Shown here piece after piece: positions 18,622 to 26,787 of a stretch of 44,831 nt of DNA. A program made the translations under genes and the position numbers. A model generated the notes under the pieces. The model was not told the DNA's origin and ran no database searches. It saw nothing but the letters and a program-made list of their open reading frames with translations. The stretch spans positions 1 through 44,831 of the forward strand of contig JAQWOT010000345.1 in assembly GCA_029245725.1 (NCBI GenBank). The letters run 5' to 3'. This stretch comes from SAR324 cluster bacterium. GTDB taxonomy: Bacteria; SAR324; NAC60-12. Positions within the stretch are counted from its first letter, which is position 1, and the number at the start of each line of letters is the position of its first letter.

Positions 18622-19803
18622 TTACGCACTTCGATAAAGCTTTGTCATTGAAAATTCTCGATGTCCAAGTGCTTCTGCTGCTGTGTTTCTACCATTTGCA
18701 GTTCGGCAGATCATTTCGATCAAAACGTCACCCGCCTGATCAATTGTCATTTCCCTTCTTAGAATTCCTGAAACATCGACATCAATGTGTTCACTCATTG
18801 TCCGGATAGTTCTCGGATTCGCTGTAATTTTTATCACAGGCACGATTGGGTGGCCAATCACGTTACCTTGCCCAGTTGGGAAGGTGTGGATCACAAATCC
18901 ACCAGCCGCCATGATCGTCACACACTCAGCGGCAGCGGATGAAGAATCCATAAAGTAAAGCCCCTCACCTGAGTTTGGTGTCTCAGCAGGTCCAAGAATT
19001 TCCTTATACATTGAAGTACGTCCAATTTTCTCAAGATTTCCGAGAGCTTTTTCTTCAATCGTAGTAAGACCACCTGCGATATTGCCTTTAGTTGGCTGGC
19101 TATCAGAAAGATCATCGGTTTGATGTGCAAAGATCACTTCGTCTTGGTATGCTTTCCACATCTTATACCAGCGATCTCCAACTTCTTCATTGACTGCACG
19201 CCGCCGGCAGATGTGCTCAGCTCCGGTAATCTCAGAGGTTTCACCGAAGCAACCAGTTATTCCAACAGGTAGCAGCTTGTCATACATGTTTCCTACAGTG
19301 GGATTAGCACCCAACCCAGTTGTCGTGTCGCTTTCGCCACATTTTGTTGAGATCCACAACTCAGAAATATCACATTCCTCCCGTTGAATTTCTGTAGCAT
19401 AATGTACCATTTCTTTAGCAGCACGGCTTGCATTCATAATGGTTTTCAAATCACCATTTTGCTCTATAGAGAACCCTTCTACTGGTTTTCCTGTTGTGGC
19501 AATTCCATCTACCACTCTTTGAGTCCAACCCGGCTCAATCCCTATGACTACACAAGCAGCAATGTTAGGGTTTGATCCAGTTCCAATGATTGTTTTGAAG
19601 TGTAGCTCAAGATCTTCTCCGAACTGGAGTCGACCATATGCATGAGGTATCGCTATTGTCCCCTTGATGTTATTTGCAACGGCCTCACAAGCTGCGTTGG
19701 AAATATCATCCAAAGGAAGAATAAGCACATGGTTTCTGACGCCAACCCTGCCGTTTTCACGGCGATAGCCAATTATTTTCCTGCCTTCATAACCTAATGA
19801 CAT
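18622..19803 (-). CDS. suyB: (2R)-sulfolactate sulfo-lyase beta subunit
   Basis: 393 residues, UxaA/altronate-dehydratase C-terminal family as a stand-alone subunit. Shows [93 protein letters not shown] and [18 protein letters not shown], the pattern of SuyB. With SuyA it cleaves (R)-sulfolactate to pyruvate and sulfite. The split into a large and a roughly 96-residue small subunit, with an HpsN-like dehydrogenase in the same operon, favours SuyB over altronate or galactarate dehydratase. Start: ATG 19803 is 7 nt from GGGAGA; an in-frame TTG at 19809 is the alternative. Last gene of the sulfonate operon. Confidence 0.85.
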   Translation of the reverse strand: MSLGYEGRKIIGYRRENGRVGVRNHVLILPLDDISNAACEAVANNIKGTIAIPHAYGRLQFGEDLELHFKTIIGTGSNPNIAACVVIGIEPGWTQRVVDGIATTGKPVEGFSIEQNGDLKTIMNASRAAKEMVHYATEIQREECDISELWISTKCGESDTTTGLGANPTVGNMYDKLLPVGITGCFGETSEITGAEHICRRRAVNEEVGDRWYKMWKAYQDEVIFAHQTDDLSDSQPTKGNIAGGLTTIEEKALGNLEKIGRTSMYKEILGPAETPNSGEGLYFMDSSSAAAECVTIMAAGGFVIHTFPTGQGNVIGHPIVPVIKITANPRTIRTMSEHIDVDVSGILRREMTIDQAGDVLIEMICRTANGRNTAAEALGHREFSMTKLYRSA

Positions 19804-19815
19804 GTTCAATTCTCC

Positions 19816-20106
19816 CTACCAGCGCTTGGTTTTGCAATTGTGCGTGTGAACATGGTCGCCTTGAGCAACGTCAGTCACGATTTTACCAATGTCTTCCCCA
19901 TATTTAGTTGCAGTTTCGCCACTCTTCAGATCCAAGAGCGCGATTTTATGACCAATTGGGACGTCCATCTTAGAGGTCAAGCGAAAGGTGGAATTATCTT
20001 CTGTAATGCAACAAAGCATGTCGGTATTGGCTTCCAAGTTCTCAACTACAACCACACCAACATTGTCTCTGCGGTTATGCACCAACAAATGTGGAATTTC
20101 AGCCAC
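19816..20106 (-). CDS. suyA: (2R)-sulfolactate sulfo-lyase alpha subunit
   Basis: 96 residues, SAF-type small subunit of the UxaA family. Begins MAEIPHLLVHNRRDNVGVVV and ends GDHVHTHNCKTKRW; the core has SKMDVPIGHKIALLDL and KYGEDIGKIVTDVAQGDHVH, typical of UxaA N-domains, where the conserved histidines near the HVHTHN tail are thought to serve metal/substrate binding. Works with SuyB. AAGGAGT precedes the ATG at good spacing. Its TAG stop overlaps the ribosome-site region of suyB, so the two are tightly coupled. Located 13 bp after the alcohol dehydrogenase stop. Confidence 0.85.
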   Translation of the reverse strand: MAEIPHLLVHNRRDNVGVVVVENLEANTDMLCCITEDNSTFRLTSKMDVPIGHKIALLDLKSGETATKYGEDIGKIVTDVAQGDHVHTHNCKTKRW

Positions 20107-20119
20107 GGATTACTCCTTT

Positions 20120-21112
20120 CTAGTTAGGTTTTAAAATGGTTTTTGGAGCAGCAATGCTCCCGGATCGAATTTCTTCAAAAGCCTGCTGTCCCTCCCAAAG
20201 AGGACGTTGGATAGCCCAATTCAGAGAGCCCAGCCTACCACCAAACATTGCTTGAGCAGCCTCTCTGAAGTCTTGGTGGGTGTAAGTGTAACTGCCAATG
20301 AAAGTGATTTCTTGAAGCGTTAGTCGGCGAATATCTAATCCTCCCTTGGCTGATCCTAAACCAATGTGAACGATAGTCCCACCTGGTTGGACTTTCGCTG
20401 ATGCCAGTTCACGGCTTGACTCAAAGCCCGCTCCGTCAATGATCACGTCAAAATATGTATTTACATCCAGTTCATCTGAATGAACCATCTGAAGTCCACA
20501 TTTTTCAGTGAGATAATTTCTGCGAATCTCATTGGGTTCACAAACTACAACATCTGAAATTCCAAGTGCTTTTAGACTCAAGGCGCTACTGACTCCGATT
20601 GATCCCCCTCCAATCACAAGCGCATTAGCTGAACCCAAATCGATTGAAATACTTCTTTGGCTTAATTTTGCAGCGTGCCAGCCACAAGCGATGGGTTCTG
20701 CCAGAGCAGCCTGATTTAGATCAATTTGATCAGGGACTGCAACCAAATTGATCTGAGGAATGGCTACAAGTTCTGCAAACGCGCCTTGTCGGGGTTGCAT
20801 CGAAATGATCTGTCGACTTGGACAAATATTATCCTGACCACGTTGACAAGCTTTGCATTTTCCACACGTGGCAAGCGGGTTAAAAGTCACACGTTTGCCT
20901 TCCATTTCCCCCTGCACTACAATCCCAGCAGCCTCATGACCCAGGATAAGTGGGGCTGGTCTTCTTTCATCATGACCTAGAAATGCGTGCATGTCTGAAC
21001 CACAAATCCCCACACTATCCACTCGAACAAGCGCTTCTTCTGGTCGCGGTTCTGGATCCGATGCGTCCGTGTAGATCACCTTTTCAGGACCAGTGTAAAT
21101 CAAAGCTTTCAT
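20120..21112 (-). CDS. zinc-dependent alcohol dehydrogenase (MDR), probable sulfonate-pathway dehydrogenase
   Basis: 330 residues from ATG 21112, beginning MKALIYTGPEKVIYTDASDP. Catalytic zinc ligands are in GICGSDMHAFLGH and LGHEAAG; the structural zinc loop is CGKCKACQRGQDNIC. The Rossmann fold has VIGGGSIGVSSALSLKALG. Resembles threonine/sorbitol dehydrogenases. The start overlaps the SDR stop by 4 bp (ATGA), indicating translational coupling. In DHPS degraders, extra 2-dehydrogenases (HpsO/HpsP) invert the C2 stereocentre so that both enantiomers feed HpsN; this gene and the SDR are candidates for those roles, by context only. A longer upstream in-frame extension to 21232 was rejected because it lacks family sequence and overlaps the SDR heavily. 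Confidence 0.85.
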   Translation of the reverse strand: MKALIYTGPEKVIYTDASDPEPRPEEALVRVDSVGICGSDMHAFLGHDERRPAPLILGHEAAGIVVQGEMEGKRVTFNPLATCGKCKACQRGQDNICPSRQIISMQPRQGAFAELVAIPQINLVAVPDQIDLNQAALAEPIACGWHAAKLSQRSISIDLGSANALVIGGGSIGVSSALSLKALGISDVVVCEPNEIRRNYLTEKCGLQMVHSDELDVNTYFDVIIDGAGFESSRELASAKVQPGGTIVHIGLGSAKGGLDIRRLTLQEITFIGSYTYTHQDFREAAQAMFGGRLGSLNWAIQRPLWEGQQAFEEIRSGSIAAPKTILKPN

Positions 21113-21873
21113 TTTGCGGTAAATCCTCCATCTACCATTAGAATTTGGCCAGTTACGTATCGAGAGGCTTCCGAACAAAAGAATAACAGTGGGCCATCTA
21201 AATCTTCCAAGTTGCCGTTTCGTCCAATGCACGTCTGCTTTGCGTTTCTTGATGATCTTTCTGAATCTTCAAAAACCACCTTGGTCAGTTCAGTAAGAAA
21301 AAAACCGGGGCCGATTGCATTGACATTGATTCCATCTCTGGACCAGGCTTCTGCCATTGCACGCGTCAATTGCCCAACCCCCCCCTTTGAAGTACCGTAG
21401 GCAATCCCTGCTGGGAAGGCTCTGGTGGTCTGTAGGGAAGCAAAATTAACGATTCTACCCCAACCTTTCTGCTTCATAGATTCAACAAACAATTCACTCA
21501 GGAAAAAAGGCAGAGAGAGGTTTAACCAAAGGGTTAACTCCCATTGATCTGAAGTGACTTGGTCTGCAGTCTGACGCGGATTTATTCCGGCTGCATGGAC
21601 CAAAATGTCTGGACTTCCATAAGATTTGGTAATTTCCTCAGCAAGTGCGGGTAATTTCGTTCTATCTGATAAATCATGAACGATATATCCAGTTTTTGGT
21701 CCAGCTAAACTTTGCCAATCTCGTAACTCTGCTTCTCTTCGAGCCACTCCAATTACAGTTGCTCCAGCTTGTGCTAACACTGTAGCTGCCCGCTTGCCTA
21801 AACCTGAACTGGCACCTGTCACACAAGCAACCTTACCCGACACATCGAAAAGCTGACTAGCAATCCCACCCAT
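21109..21873 (-). CDS. short-chain dehydrogenase/reductase, probable sulfonate-pathway dehydrogenase
   Basis: 254 residues, classical SDR. Cofactor motif TGASSGLG, VHAAGINPRQ (NNAG position), catalytic Ser in NFASLQTTRAFPAG, YGTSKGG for Tyr/Lys, and the C-terminal ASRYVTGQILMVDGGF. NAD(P)-dependent oxidoreductase of small alcohols; similar to gluconate 5-dehydrogenase and 3-oxoacyl reductase types. Begins 3 bp after the HpsN stop, with a GAGG ribosome site overlapping that stop, and its own end overlaps the next gene by 4 bp. It therefore belongs to the sulfonate operon and could be a DHPS 2-dehydrogenase, with its partner ADH. Confidence 0.88.
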   Translation of the reverse strand: MGGIASQLFDVSGKVACVTGASSGLGKRAATVLAQAGATVIGVARREAELRDWQSLAGPKTGYIVHDLSDRTKLPALAEEITKSYGSPDILVHAAGINPRQTADQVTSDQWELTLWLNLSLPFFLSELFVESMKQKGWGRIVNFASLQTTRAFPAGIAYGTSKGGVGQLTRAMAEAWSRDGINVNAIGPGFFLTELTKVVFEDSERSSRNAKQTCIGRNGNLEDLDGPLLFFCSEASRYVTGQILMVDGGFTAK

Positions 21874-21876
21874 ACC

Positions 21877-23184
21877 TCAGTTTCCAGCTGTCAGATCAAA
21901 TTGTTCTGTTGGAAAATACTTGGCCAAACGAATGTCTGCTGTTCTGGCATGAGCTTCCATGCCTTCAAGACGAGAGATTCTAGCTGTAGCCTCGGCGATG
22001 TCCTTCATTCCATCTCTGGTTGACTTTTGCCAAGTCACAATTTTCATGTACTTGTGCACAGAAAGCCCCCCAGTGTAAGTCGCGGCACCTGAGGTTGGCA
22101 ACACATGGTTTGGGCCAGACGCTTTATCTCCGAAGGCCACTGTTGTCTCTTCACCTAGAAAGAGAGATCCATAGCACTTGAGACGATCCAGCCACCAATC
22201 TAAATCATTGGCCTGGACGGTGAGGTGCTCAGGAGCATATTCGTCTGAGGTTACTGCCATCTCTTCCCGGTCTTCGCAGAGAATGACTTCAGCATAATCT
22301 CGCCAGGCAGCCTCTGCATTCACACGATTAACCTTGGGTAGGGAATCAATCAGTTTTGGAACAATTTGGATGACCTGTTTAGCAAGATCACGTGAATTGG
22401 TCACCAGCCAAACAGGTGAGTTATAACCATGCTCTGCTTGCCCAACAAGATCAGCTGCCACAATTTCAGCATCAGCAAACTCATCGGCTAGAATTAAGCT
22501 ATTGGTTGGGCCGGCAATCATATCAATACCGACTCTTCCAAAAAGAATTCGCTTCGCTTCAGCAACAAACTGATTTCCAGGCCCTACCAGAATATTAGCC
22601 TTTGGCAAACCGAATAAACCAAAAGTCATTGCCGCCACACCTTGTACCCCACCCATCGCAAGAATAGTATCCGCCCCACATTGGTCTGCCGCAAAAATAA
22701 TTGCTGGAGCAATCCCTTCACCTGGCCGAGGTGGGGAGCAGGCAATGATGTTCTGGCACCCAGCAACCTTTGCGGTGGTGACAGTCATGATCGCACTAGC
22801 AATATGACTGTATCGCCCACCTGGAATGTAGCAACCAGCGGTGGTGACAGGAATACTCTTTTGCCCTGCAATCAAGCCAGGCACCACCTCCAGTTCAACA
22901 TCCTGCATGGTTGATAGCTGAGCTTCCGCGAATCGTTTCACATTATCGTGTGCGAAAATAATGTCTTTCTTCACCTTCTCAGGAACAAGGGTAGCAGCCT
23001 TATTTATTTCTTCCTGATCAAGCAGAATATGCCCATCGTACTTGTCAAACTTAGCAGCAAATTCGAGGGCTTTTTGGTCTCCACCTTCTTCAATTTCACT
23101 GAGAATATTTTGGACAGTTTGGTGGACATTTGAGGCATCTGTTTGAGCAGTGAAGCTAGCTTTCTTCAAATAGATTTTCGACAT
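21877..23184 (-). CDS. hpsN: HpsN-like sulfopropanediol 3-dehydrogenase (histidinol dehydrogenase family)
   Basis: 435 residues, histidinol-dehydrogenase fold. Key stretches: TTAGCYIPGGRYSHIASAI, LVGPGNQFVAEAKRILFG, GIDMIAGPTNSLILAD, YAPEHLTVQANDLDWWL and KASGPNHVLPTSGAATYTGG. No histidine-biosynthesis genes are nearby; instead it sits between TRAP permease and SuyAB genes, which points to HpsN. HpsN oxidises (R)-2,3-dihydroxypropane-1-sulfonate twice with NAD to (R)-sulfolactate, the substrate of SuyAB. Distinguishing HpsN from HisD by sequence alone needs alignment of substrate-binding residues; operon context carries much of the call. Cytosolic, zinc-dependent family. Confidence 0.83.
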   Translation of the reverse strand: MSKIYLKKASFTAQTDASNVHQTVQNILSEIEEGGDQKALEFAAKFDKYDGHILLDQEEINKAATLVPEKVKKDIIFAHDNVKRFAEAQLSTMQDVELEVVPGLIAGQKSIPVTTAGCYIPGGRYSHIASAIMTVTTAKVAGCQNIIACSPPRPGEGIAPAIIFAADQCGADTILAMGGVQGVAAMTFGLFGLPKANILVGPGNQFVAEAKRILFGRVGIDMIAGPTNSLILADEFADAEIVAADLVGQAEHGYNSPVWLVTNSRDLAKQVIQIVPKLIDSLPKVNRVNAEAAWRDYAEVILCEDREEMAVTSDEYAPEHLTVQANDLDWWLDRLKCYGSLFLGEETTVAFGDKASGPNHVLPTSGAATYTGGLSVHKYMKIVTWQKSTRDGMKDIAEATARISRLEGMEAHARTADIRLAKYFPTEQFDLTAGN

Positions 23185-23193
23185 CTCTCAAGT

Positions 23194-24525
23194 TTACTTA
23201 TAGATTTCAGGGAGCATCGTTGTGGAAATTTCTGGCACGAATGCGATCAGTAGAACTACGAGCATCATAAAGAAGACAAATGGAATAGCGCGCCAGGCAA
23301 TGTTGAGGATTGATTCTCCTGTCAATCCTGAAACGACGAAGAGATTGAGCCCTAGCGGTGGGGTGATAAATCCTACCCCAAGAGCTGTGATCATCATCAC
23401 GCAAAACTGAATCTCATTCATTCCAATATTGTCAGCAAGGGGCTTCAGAATAGGAGCCAAAATAACAATATTTGGGGTGGCCTCCATCACACACCCTGCA
23501 ATCACAAGCATTGCCACCATCATCAAAATGAGGATAGCGGGTGATTCTGTGAGTGATGTCACCGAGTAGACAAAACCTTGGGGTACTCCAAGAATCGCTA
23601 GAACCTGAGCCAAAGGTAGTGAAAATGCGATGATTGGTAAGATCACCCCATTGACCTTGGCTGAACTCAACAACATGTCTGGGAAGTCAGACAATTTCAG
23701 GGTGCCAAGAATAAAGCCGATGATAATGGTCACGACGACGGCAGTAGCACCCGCCTCCGTAGGCGTCAAGGAACCAGAGAAAATCCCATAGAAGATGATT
23801 CCGGGAACAATAAAAGCGTACCAACCAGATTTCAAAGCCTTGGTAAGATTCTGCCACCACTTAATAACTGTAATATTTTCACCTAATTCATAGGAATTCA
23901 AACGATTCATCACAATATTTGTGATTAAAATTGACAACAATATCGTTAGACCAGGAATAACAGCTGCCAAGAAGAGAATGGAAGCTGAAATCCCGAGAAC
24001 AAGTCCGATGATGATGTAAGAGATCGATGGTGGGATGAGTATACCTGTACAAGAACCAGCGGCCACAAGTGCACAAGCATAAGGCCTGGGATAACCACTT
24101 TCGACCAGACGGCTGATAGTCATCCGGCCCACAGCAGCAGCTCCCGCTGCATCTGAACCAGAGATGGAGGAAAACATCCCACAAACCAAAACCGTTGCAG
24201 AACCGAATCCCCCCTTTGTCCAACAAGTCAAAGCGTCTGCAATATCCAGAAACTTGCGACTCAAGCCTGTTCGAACAAGGACATCACCTGTTAAAATGAA
24301 CAAAGGGACTGCTGTTAGAGCGAAAGCGTCAATTCCATCAAAGAGGCTTTCTCCGATCAAAGATAGCGGCAGAGCTTCTGACATGATCAGCATCAGGATT
24401 GCTGCTGAACCGATGGAAACCCAAACAGGAACTGCCAAGGCACAGAGCACCACGAACATGATCACTGGTAGGTAAAAGTCCCAACCCAATGTTACAGCCT
24501 GATCCTGTAATTGACTCCATAGCAT
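23194..24525 (-). CDS. TRAP transporter large permease (DctM family)
   Basis: 443 residues with about 12 membrane spans, normal DctM length. Landmarks: AVPLFILTGDVLVRTGLS, FGSATVLVCGMFSSISGSDA, LVAAGSCTGILIPPSISYI, GSLTPTEAGATAVV, MEATPNIVILAPILKPLA and GVGFITPPLGLNLFVVSG, all conserved in DctM/SiaM-type permeases. It couples substrate uptake to a sodium or proton gradient with the small permease. ATG follows GAGGAA. It is 9 bp upstream of hpsN and 13 bp downstream of the DctQ gene, so it is the likely importer for DHPS or sulfolactate; hpsKLM TRAP genes are known in DHPS clusters. Confidence 0.92.
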   Translation of the reverse strand: MLWSQLQDQAVTLGWDFYLPVIMFVVLCALAVPVWVSIGSAAILMLIMSEALPLSLIGESLFDGIDAFALTAVPLFILTGDVLVRTGLSRKFLDIADALTCWTKGGFGSATVLVCGMFSSISGSDAAGAAAVGRMTISRLVESGYPRPYACALVAAGSCTGILIPPSISYIIIGLVLGISASILFLAAVIPGLTILLSILITNIVMNRLNSYELGENITVIKWWQNLTKALKSGWYAFIVPGIIFYGIFSGSLTPTEAGATAVVVTIIIGFILGTLKLSDFPDMLLSSAKVNGVILPIIAFSLPLAQVLAILGVPQGFVYSVTSLTESPAILILMMVAMLVIAGCVMEATPNIVILAPILKPLADNIGMNEIQFCVMMITALGVGFITPPLGLNLFVVSGLTGESILNIAWRAIPFVFFMMLVVLLIAFVPEISTTMLPEIYK

Positions 24526-24538
24526 GATGATTCCTCAG

Positions 24539-25054
24539 CTACTCAAACAACGCCGAGCCTTCAAAGACTTCACGGCCTTCTCTGAAAGCTTTAAAATCAT
24601 GAATCAGGGACTGGATCAAGCGAATGGTGATCAGACTAAAGCCAATTGGAATCGCACAAAGAAACCAGACCATAGAGATACGTAAACCATGGCTCACAGA
24701 GCCAAACTTTGCCGAGACTAGAACAGTTTCAAAAGACCAGTACAGGGCAATGCAAGCAACAGCGAGTGAGATCAAGTCTCCCAACATGTACAGCAAGGAT
24801 TTCCACTTTGGAGCCAAGTAGTGCATGATGACATCGATTCTGATATGAGCTCTGTCCCGAAATGCTGCTGCAGCTCCGATCCAAGCTAAATATATGAAAG
24901 AATACCTAACAATTTCTTCACCCCAAATCGATGAATAAGAAAAAACTTCGCGCCTCAAGACTTCGATTGCCATTGTTGAAACTAACATAATGTAAAACAC
25001 CAATAGCAACCACTTCTCAATATTTTTATTCAGGACTTTTAAAAAGTTCTGCAT
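24539..25054 (-). CDS. TRAP transporter small permease (DctQ family)
   Basis: 171 residues with four membrane spans: about 14-33, 48-64, 87-106 and 130-150. Shows VLRREVFSYSSIWGEEIVRYSFIYLAWIG split across spans 1-2 and AAAFRDRAHIRIDVIMHYL, the common DctQ layout (E...RY...W, then a conserved H.R.D). Forms the membrane complex with DctM and docks the periplasmic binding protein. Separated from the binding-protein gene by 183 bp of AT-rich sequence, but all on one strand. Confidence 0.9.
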   Translation of the reverse strand: MQNFLKVLNKNIEKWLLLVFYIMLVSTMAIEVLRREVFSYSSIWGEEIVRYSFIYLAWIGAAAAFRDRAHIRIDVIMHYLAPKWKSLLYMLGDLISLAVACIALYWSFETVLVSAKFGSVSHGLRISMVWFLCAIPIGFSLITIRLIQSLIHDFKAFREGREVFEGSALFE

Positions 25055-25237
25055 GCAGATTTCACTAAATCAAAAATTTTAATTTTTTTTAAATATTAGA
25101 CGGTACAAGTCTTTTAAGTTTACTGATCTAAAATGTTTAGTAAGACTCATTCTGGAAAAGATCAAACCTCCAAGAATTCAGAAAAGCATCGAATTTGAAG
25201 ATTTGATCCAATTCAGCTTCAAAACAAAGGGGCGGAA

Positions 25238-26386
25238 TCAAGCATCATGAACGTAGTAGCGACTCATGGTTCCTGCAGCCTCCTCTAATCTGTCAAAGGC
25301 CTCCATTGACCCAGCCAATTCAACCTTGAATTGGTCCCATTCAGATCGTTGATATCCACCAGCAGCTTTCCACTCAGCAAGTTGATCCTGTGTCAAAGAA
25401 TGAAATTCTACTCCAGATTTGACCAATTCAGCCATTGCATAGCTTCTTGCAGAAGGCACCTTTGCCAGGTTTTGTTGTGCGGTAACCTCACTCGCAAACT
25501 CAATTCCGTCCTGAACATCGGATGGAAGGGATTTAAACCATTCCAGATTACAAGAATACACTTGGCTGTCTGGAACTGCCTGAGTGAATGTTACATGGCT
25601 CAGGATATCCTTGAAGCCAAACACGAAGAGTGCTCCCACCGAAGGATCTAGAGCGTCAGCAACACCTTGTTTAATCGCTGATGGTGTTTCACCCCATGCC
25701 ACAGGGGTTGGATTGGCCCCTACCATTCGGTAATACTGCTGCAGCATTTTTGAACCGGGAACACGGAATTTCACTCCATCAAGATCTTTTGGAGTAATTA
25801 CCGGACCAGGACCACCCTTACGAATGGCAACAACTCTAGGATCAATGACAATGTAGAAAAGTGCCTTGAATCCACTGGCCTCTACCTTAGGATGAACCTC
25901 ATTCTTCCAAGCGTTCGAAGTCACCAAATTAGTGAAGCGCTGATTCGATCCACAAAAATATGGCATGTTGATTAAGTCAACAGCAGAGGCGAAGGGGGCA
26001 AAGTTTGAGAGGGAATGTTGGGCGGCCTGAATAGTGCCGCCTTGTACTTTTTGAGCAAGCGCACCTCCAGCTCCCAATTGCCCACCTGGAGCCAGCTTTA
26101 CGTAAATTTTGCCGTTGGTGGAGTTTTGAATATTTTCTTTGAGATCCAGCTGTAGAATTGGGTAGCTTCTAGATGCTCCTAAGACGTATGCGGTTGCTAC
26201 TGTCATTACATGAGCAGCTTCCTTTTCACGTTTGCGTTCTTCAGCTGCTGTTTGCGCCACAGCCTCACTAGAAGAGAGAGCACCTGCGGCTCCGGCCACC
26301 ATGGCTGCTGTAAAACTGCCCTTGCCTACCAGTTGCAGAAAATTCCGGCGACTGACTGACTGTAGTTCTTTTGCTTCATCACTCAT
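25238..26386 (-). CDS. TRAP transporter substrate-binding protein (DctP family), Tat-exported
   Basis: 382 residues from ATG 26386. The N-terminus SVSRRNFLQLVGKGSF followed by an Ala/Gly-rich stretch and AVAQ is a twin-arginine signal (SRRNFLQ), implying export after folding. The mature domain has the DctP hallmarks GGQLGAGGALAQKVQGGTIQ, KDLDGVKFRVPGSKMLQQYY, PTPVAWGETPSAIKQGVADA and, near the end, KAAGGYQRSEWDQF. It captures a solute, probably a C3 sulfonate given the operon, for the DctQM permease. Start choice: AAGGAGT lies 7 nt before 26386, and the alternative ATG at 26413 would overlap the upstream small gene. Confidence 0.92.
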   Translation of the reverse strand: MSDEAKELQSVSRRNFLQLVGKGSFTAAMVAGAAGALSSSEAVAQTAAEERKREKEAAHVMTVATAYVLGASRSYPILQLDLKENIQNSTNGKIYVKLAPGGQLGAGGALAQKVQGGTIQAAQHSLSNFAPFASAVDLINMPYFCGSNQRFTNLVTSNAWKNEVHPKVEASGFKALFYIVIDPRVVAIRKGGPGPVITPKDLDGVKFRVPGSKMLQQYYRMVGANPTPVAWGETPSAIKQGVADALDPSVGALFVFGFKDILSHVTFTQAVPDSQVYSCNLEWFKSLPSDVQDGIEFASEVTAQQNLAKVPSARSYAMAELVKSGVEFHSLTQDQLAEWKAAGGYQRSEWDQFKVELAGSMEAFDRLEEAAGTMSRYYVHDA

Positions 26387-26402
26387 GTTTGGACTCCTTT
26401 GC

Positions 26403-26600
26403 TTAAGCGCCATTTACGTTGGACTTGTTTCGTTCTATCCTCTCAACCTGCTCACGTTTCAATATGGTGATTGTGAAAATTATGGAGGCTACCAATAACA
26501 GCAACATTTCACCGACGTCACCCAAAAAAGGTTGTCCTCCCATAGTTCCAATCAAAACATTTGTAAAGAAAATAACGAGCAGAATGATCGTCAGAAACAT
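26403..26600 (-). CDS. small two-span membrane protein leading the TRAP operon
   Basis: 65 residues: span 1 about 3-20 (LTIILLVIFFTNVLIG), a short loop GGQPFLGDVGEM, span 2 about 33-46 (LLLLVASIIFTITIL), then a charged tail KREQVERIERNK. GAGAAGG precedes its ATG. It is the first gene after the predicted operon promoter and ends 16 bp before the binding-protein start, leaving just room for that gene's ribosome site. I believe similar short GDVGEM-containing proteins occur beside marine TRAP genes, but this is from memory and unnamed. Possible accessory subunit; no function assigned. Confidence 0.65.
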   Translation of the reverse strand: MFLTIILLVIFFTNVLIGTMGGQPFLGDVGEMLLLLVASIIFTITILKREQVERIERNKSNVNGA

Positions 26601-26646
26601 CTACCTTCTCATTCGTAATTACCACACAATTATGGCTTCAGTAAGC

Positions 26647-26675
26647 ATTATGTAAACGCTTACATGGCAAATCAA
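26647..26675 (-). promoter_or_regulatory. predicted sigma-70 promoter of the TRAP/sulfonate operon
   Basis: Read on the minus strand: -35 TTGATT (26670-26675), 17-nt spacer, -10 CATAAT (26647-26652, 5 of 6 matches). Start of transcription would be near 26640, leaving about 40 nt of leader before the small membrane protein ATG at 26600. A LacI-family operator occupies the spacer. Confidence 0.6.
26651..26664. promoter_or_regulatory. LacI-family operator 1
   Basis: TGTAAACGCTTACA fits the LacI/GalR consensus TGNAANCGNTTNCA at every fixed position. It lies within the spacer and the edge of the -10 of the operon promoter, where a bound repressor would block RNA polymerase. The divergent LacI-type gene is the obvious binder. 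Confidence 0.75.
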
Positions 26676-26696
26676 TTAACCGAATATAAATTTTGA

Positions 26697-26710
26697 TGCA
26701 AGCGCTTTCA
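26697..26710. promoter_or_regulatory. LacI-family operator 2
   Basis: TGCAAGCGCTTTCA also fits TGNAANCGNTTNCA exactly, 46 bp from operator 1 centre to centre. It lies upstream of the operon promoter and towards the regulator gene, so it could serve autoregulation or a short repression loop. Confidence 0.7.
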
Positions 26711-26787
26711 TAGACTAGTATTTGGAAAAAATTGACTATATATTATTAACTCTTTGAATTGATAGATTTTCTTCAGGATAGAAAAAA

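Noticed and set aside
21877-23184. Histidinol dehydrogenase of histidine biosynthesis
   Set aside because: No other his gene is nearby, and the gene is embedded between TRAP and SuyAB genes, which fits HpsN better.
25108-25147. Hairpin between TRAP binding protein and DctQ genes (AGTCTT/AAGACT)
   Set aside because: The arms are short, the inner arms compete for the same bases and the loop is long, so no stable structure can be claimed.
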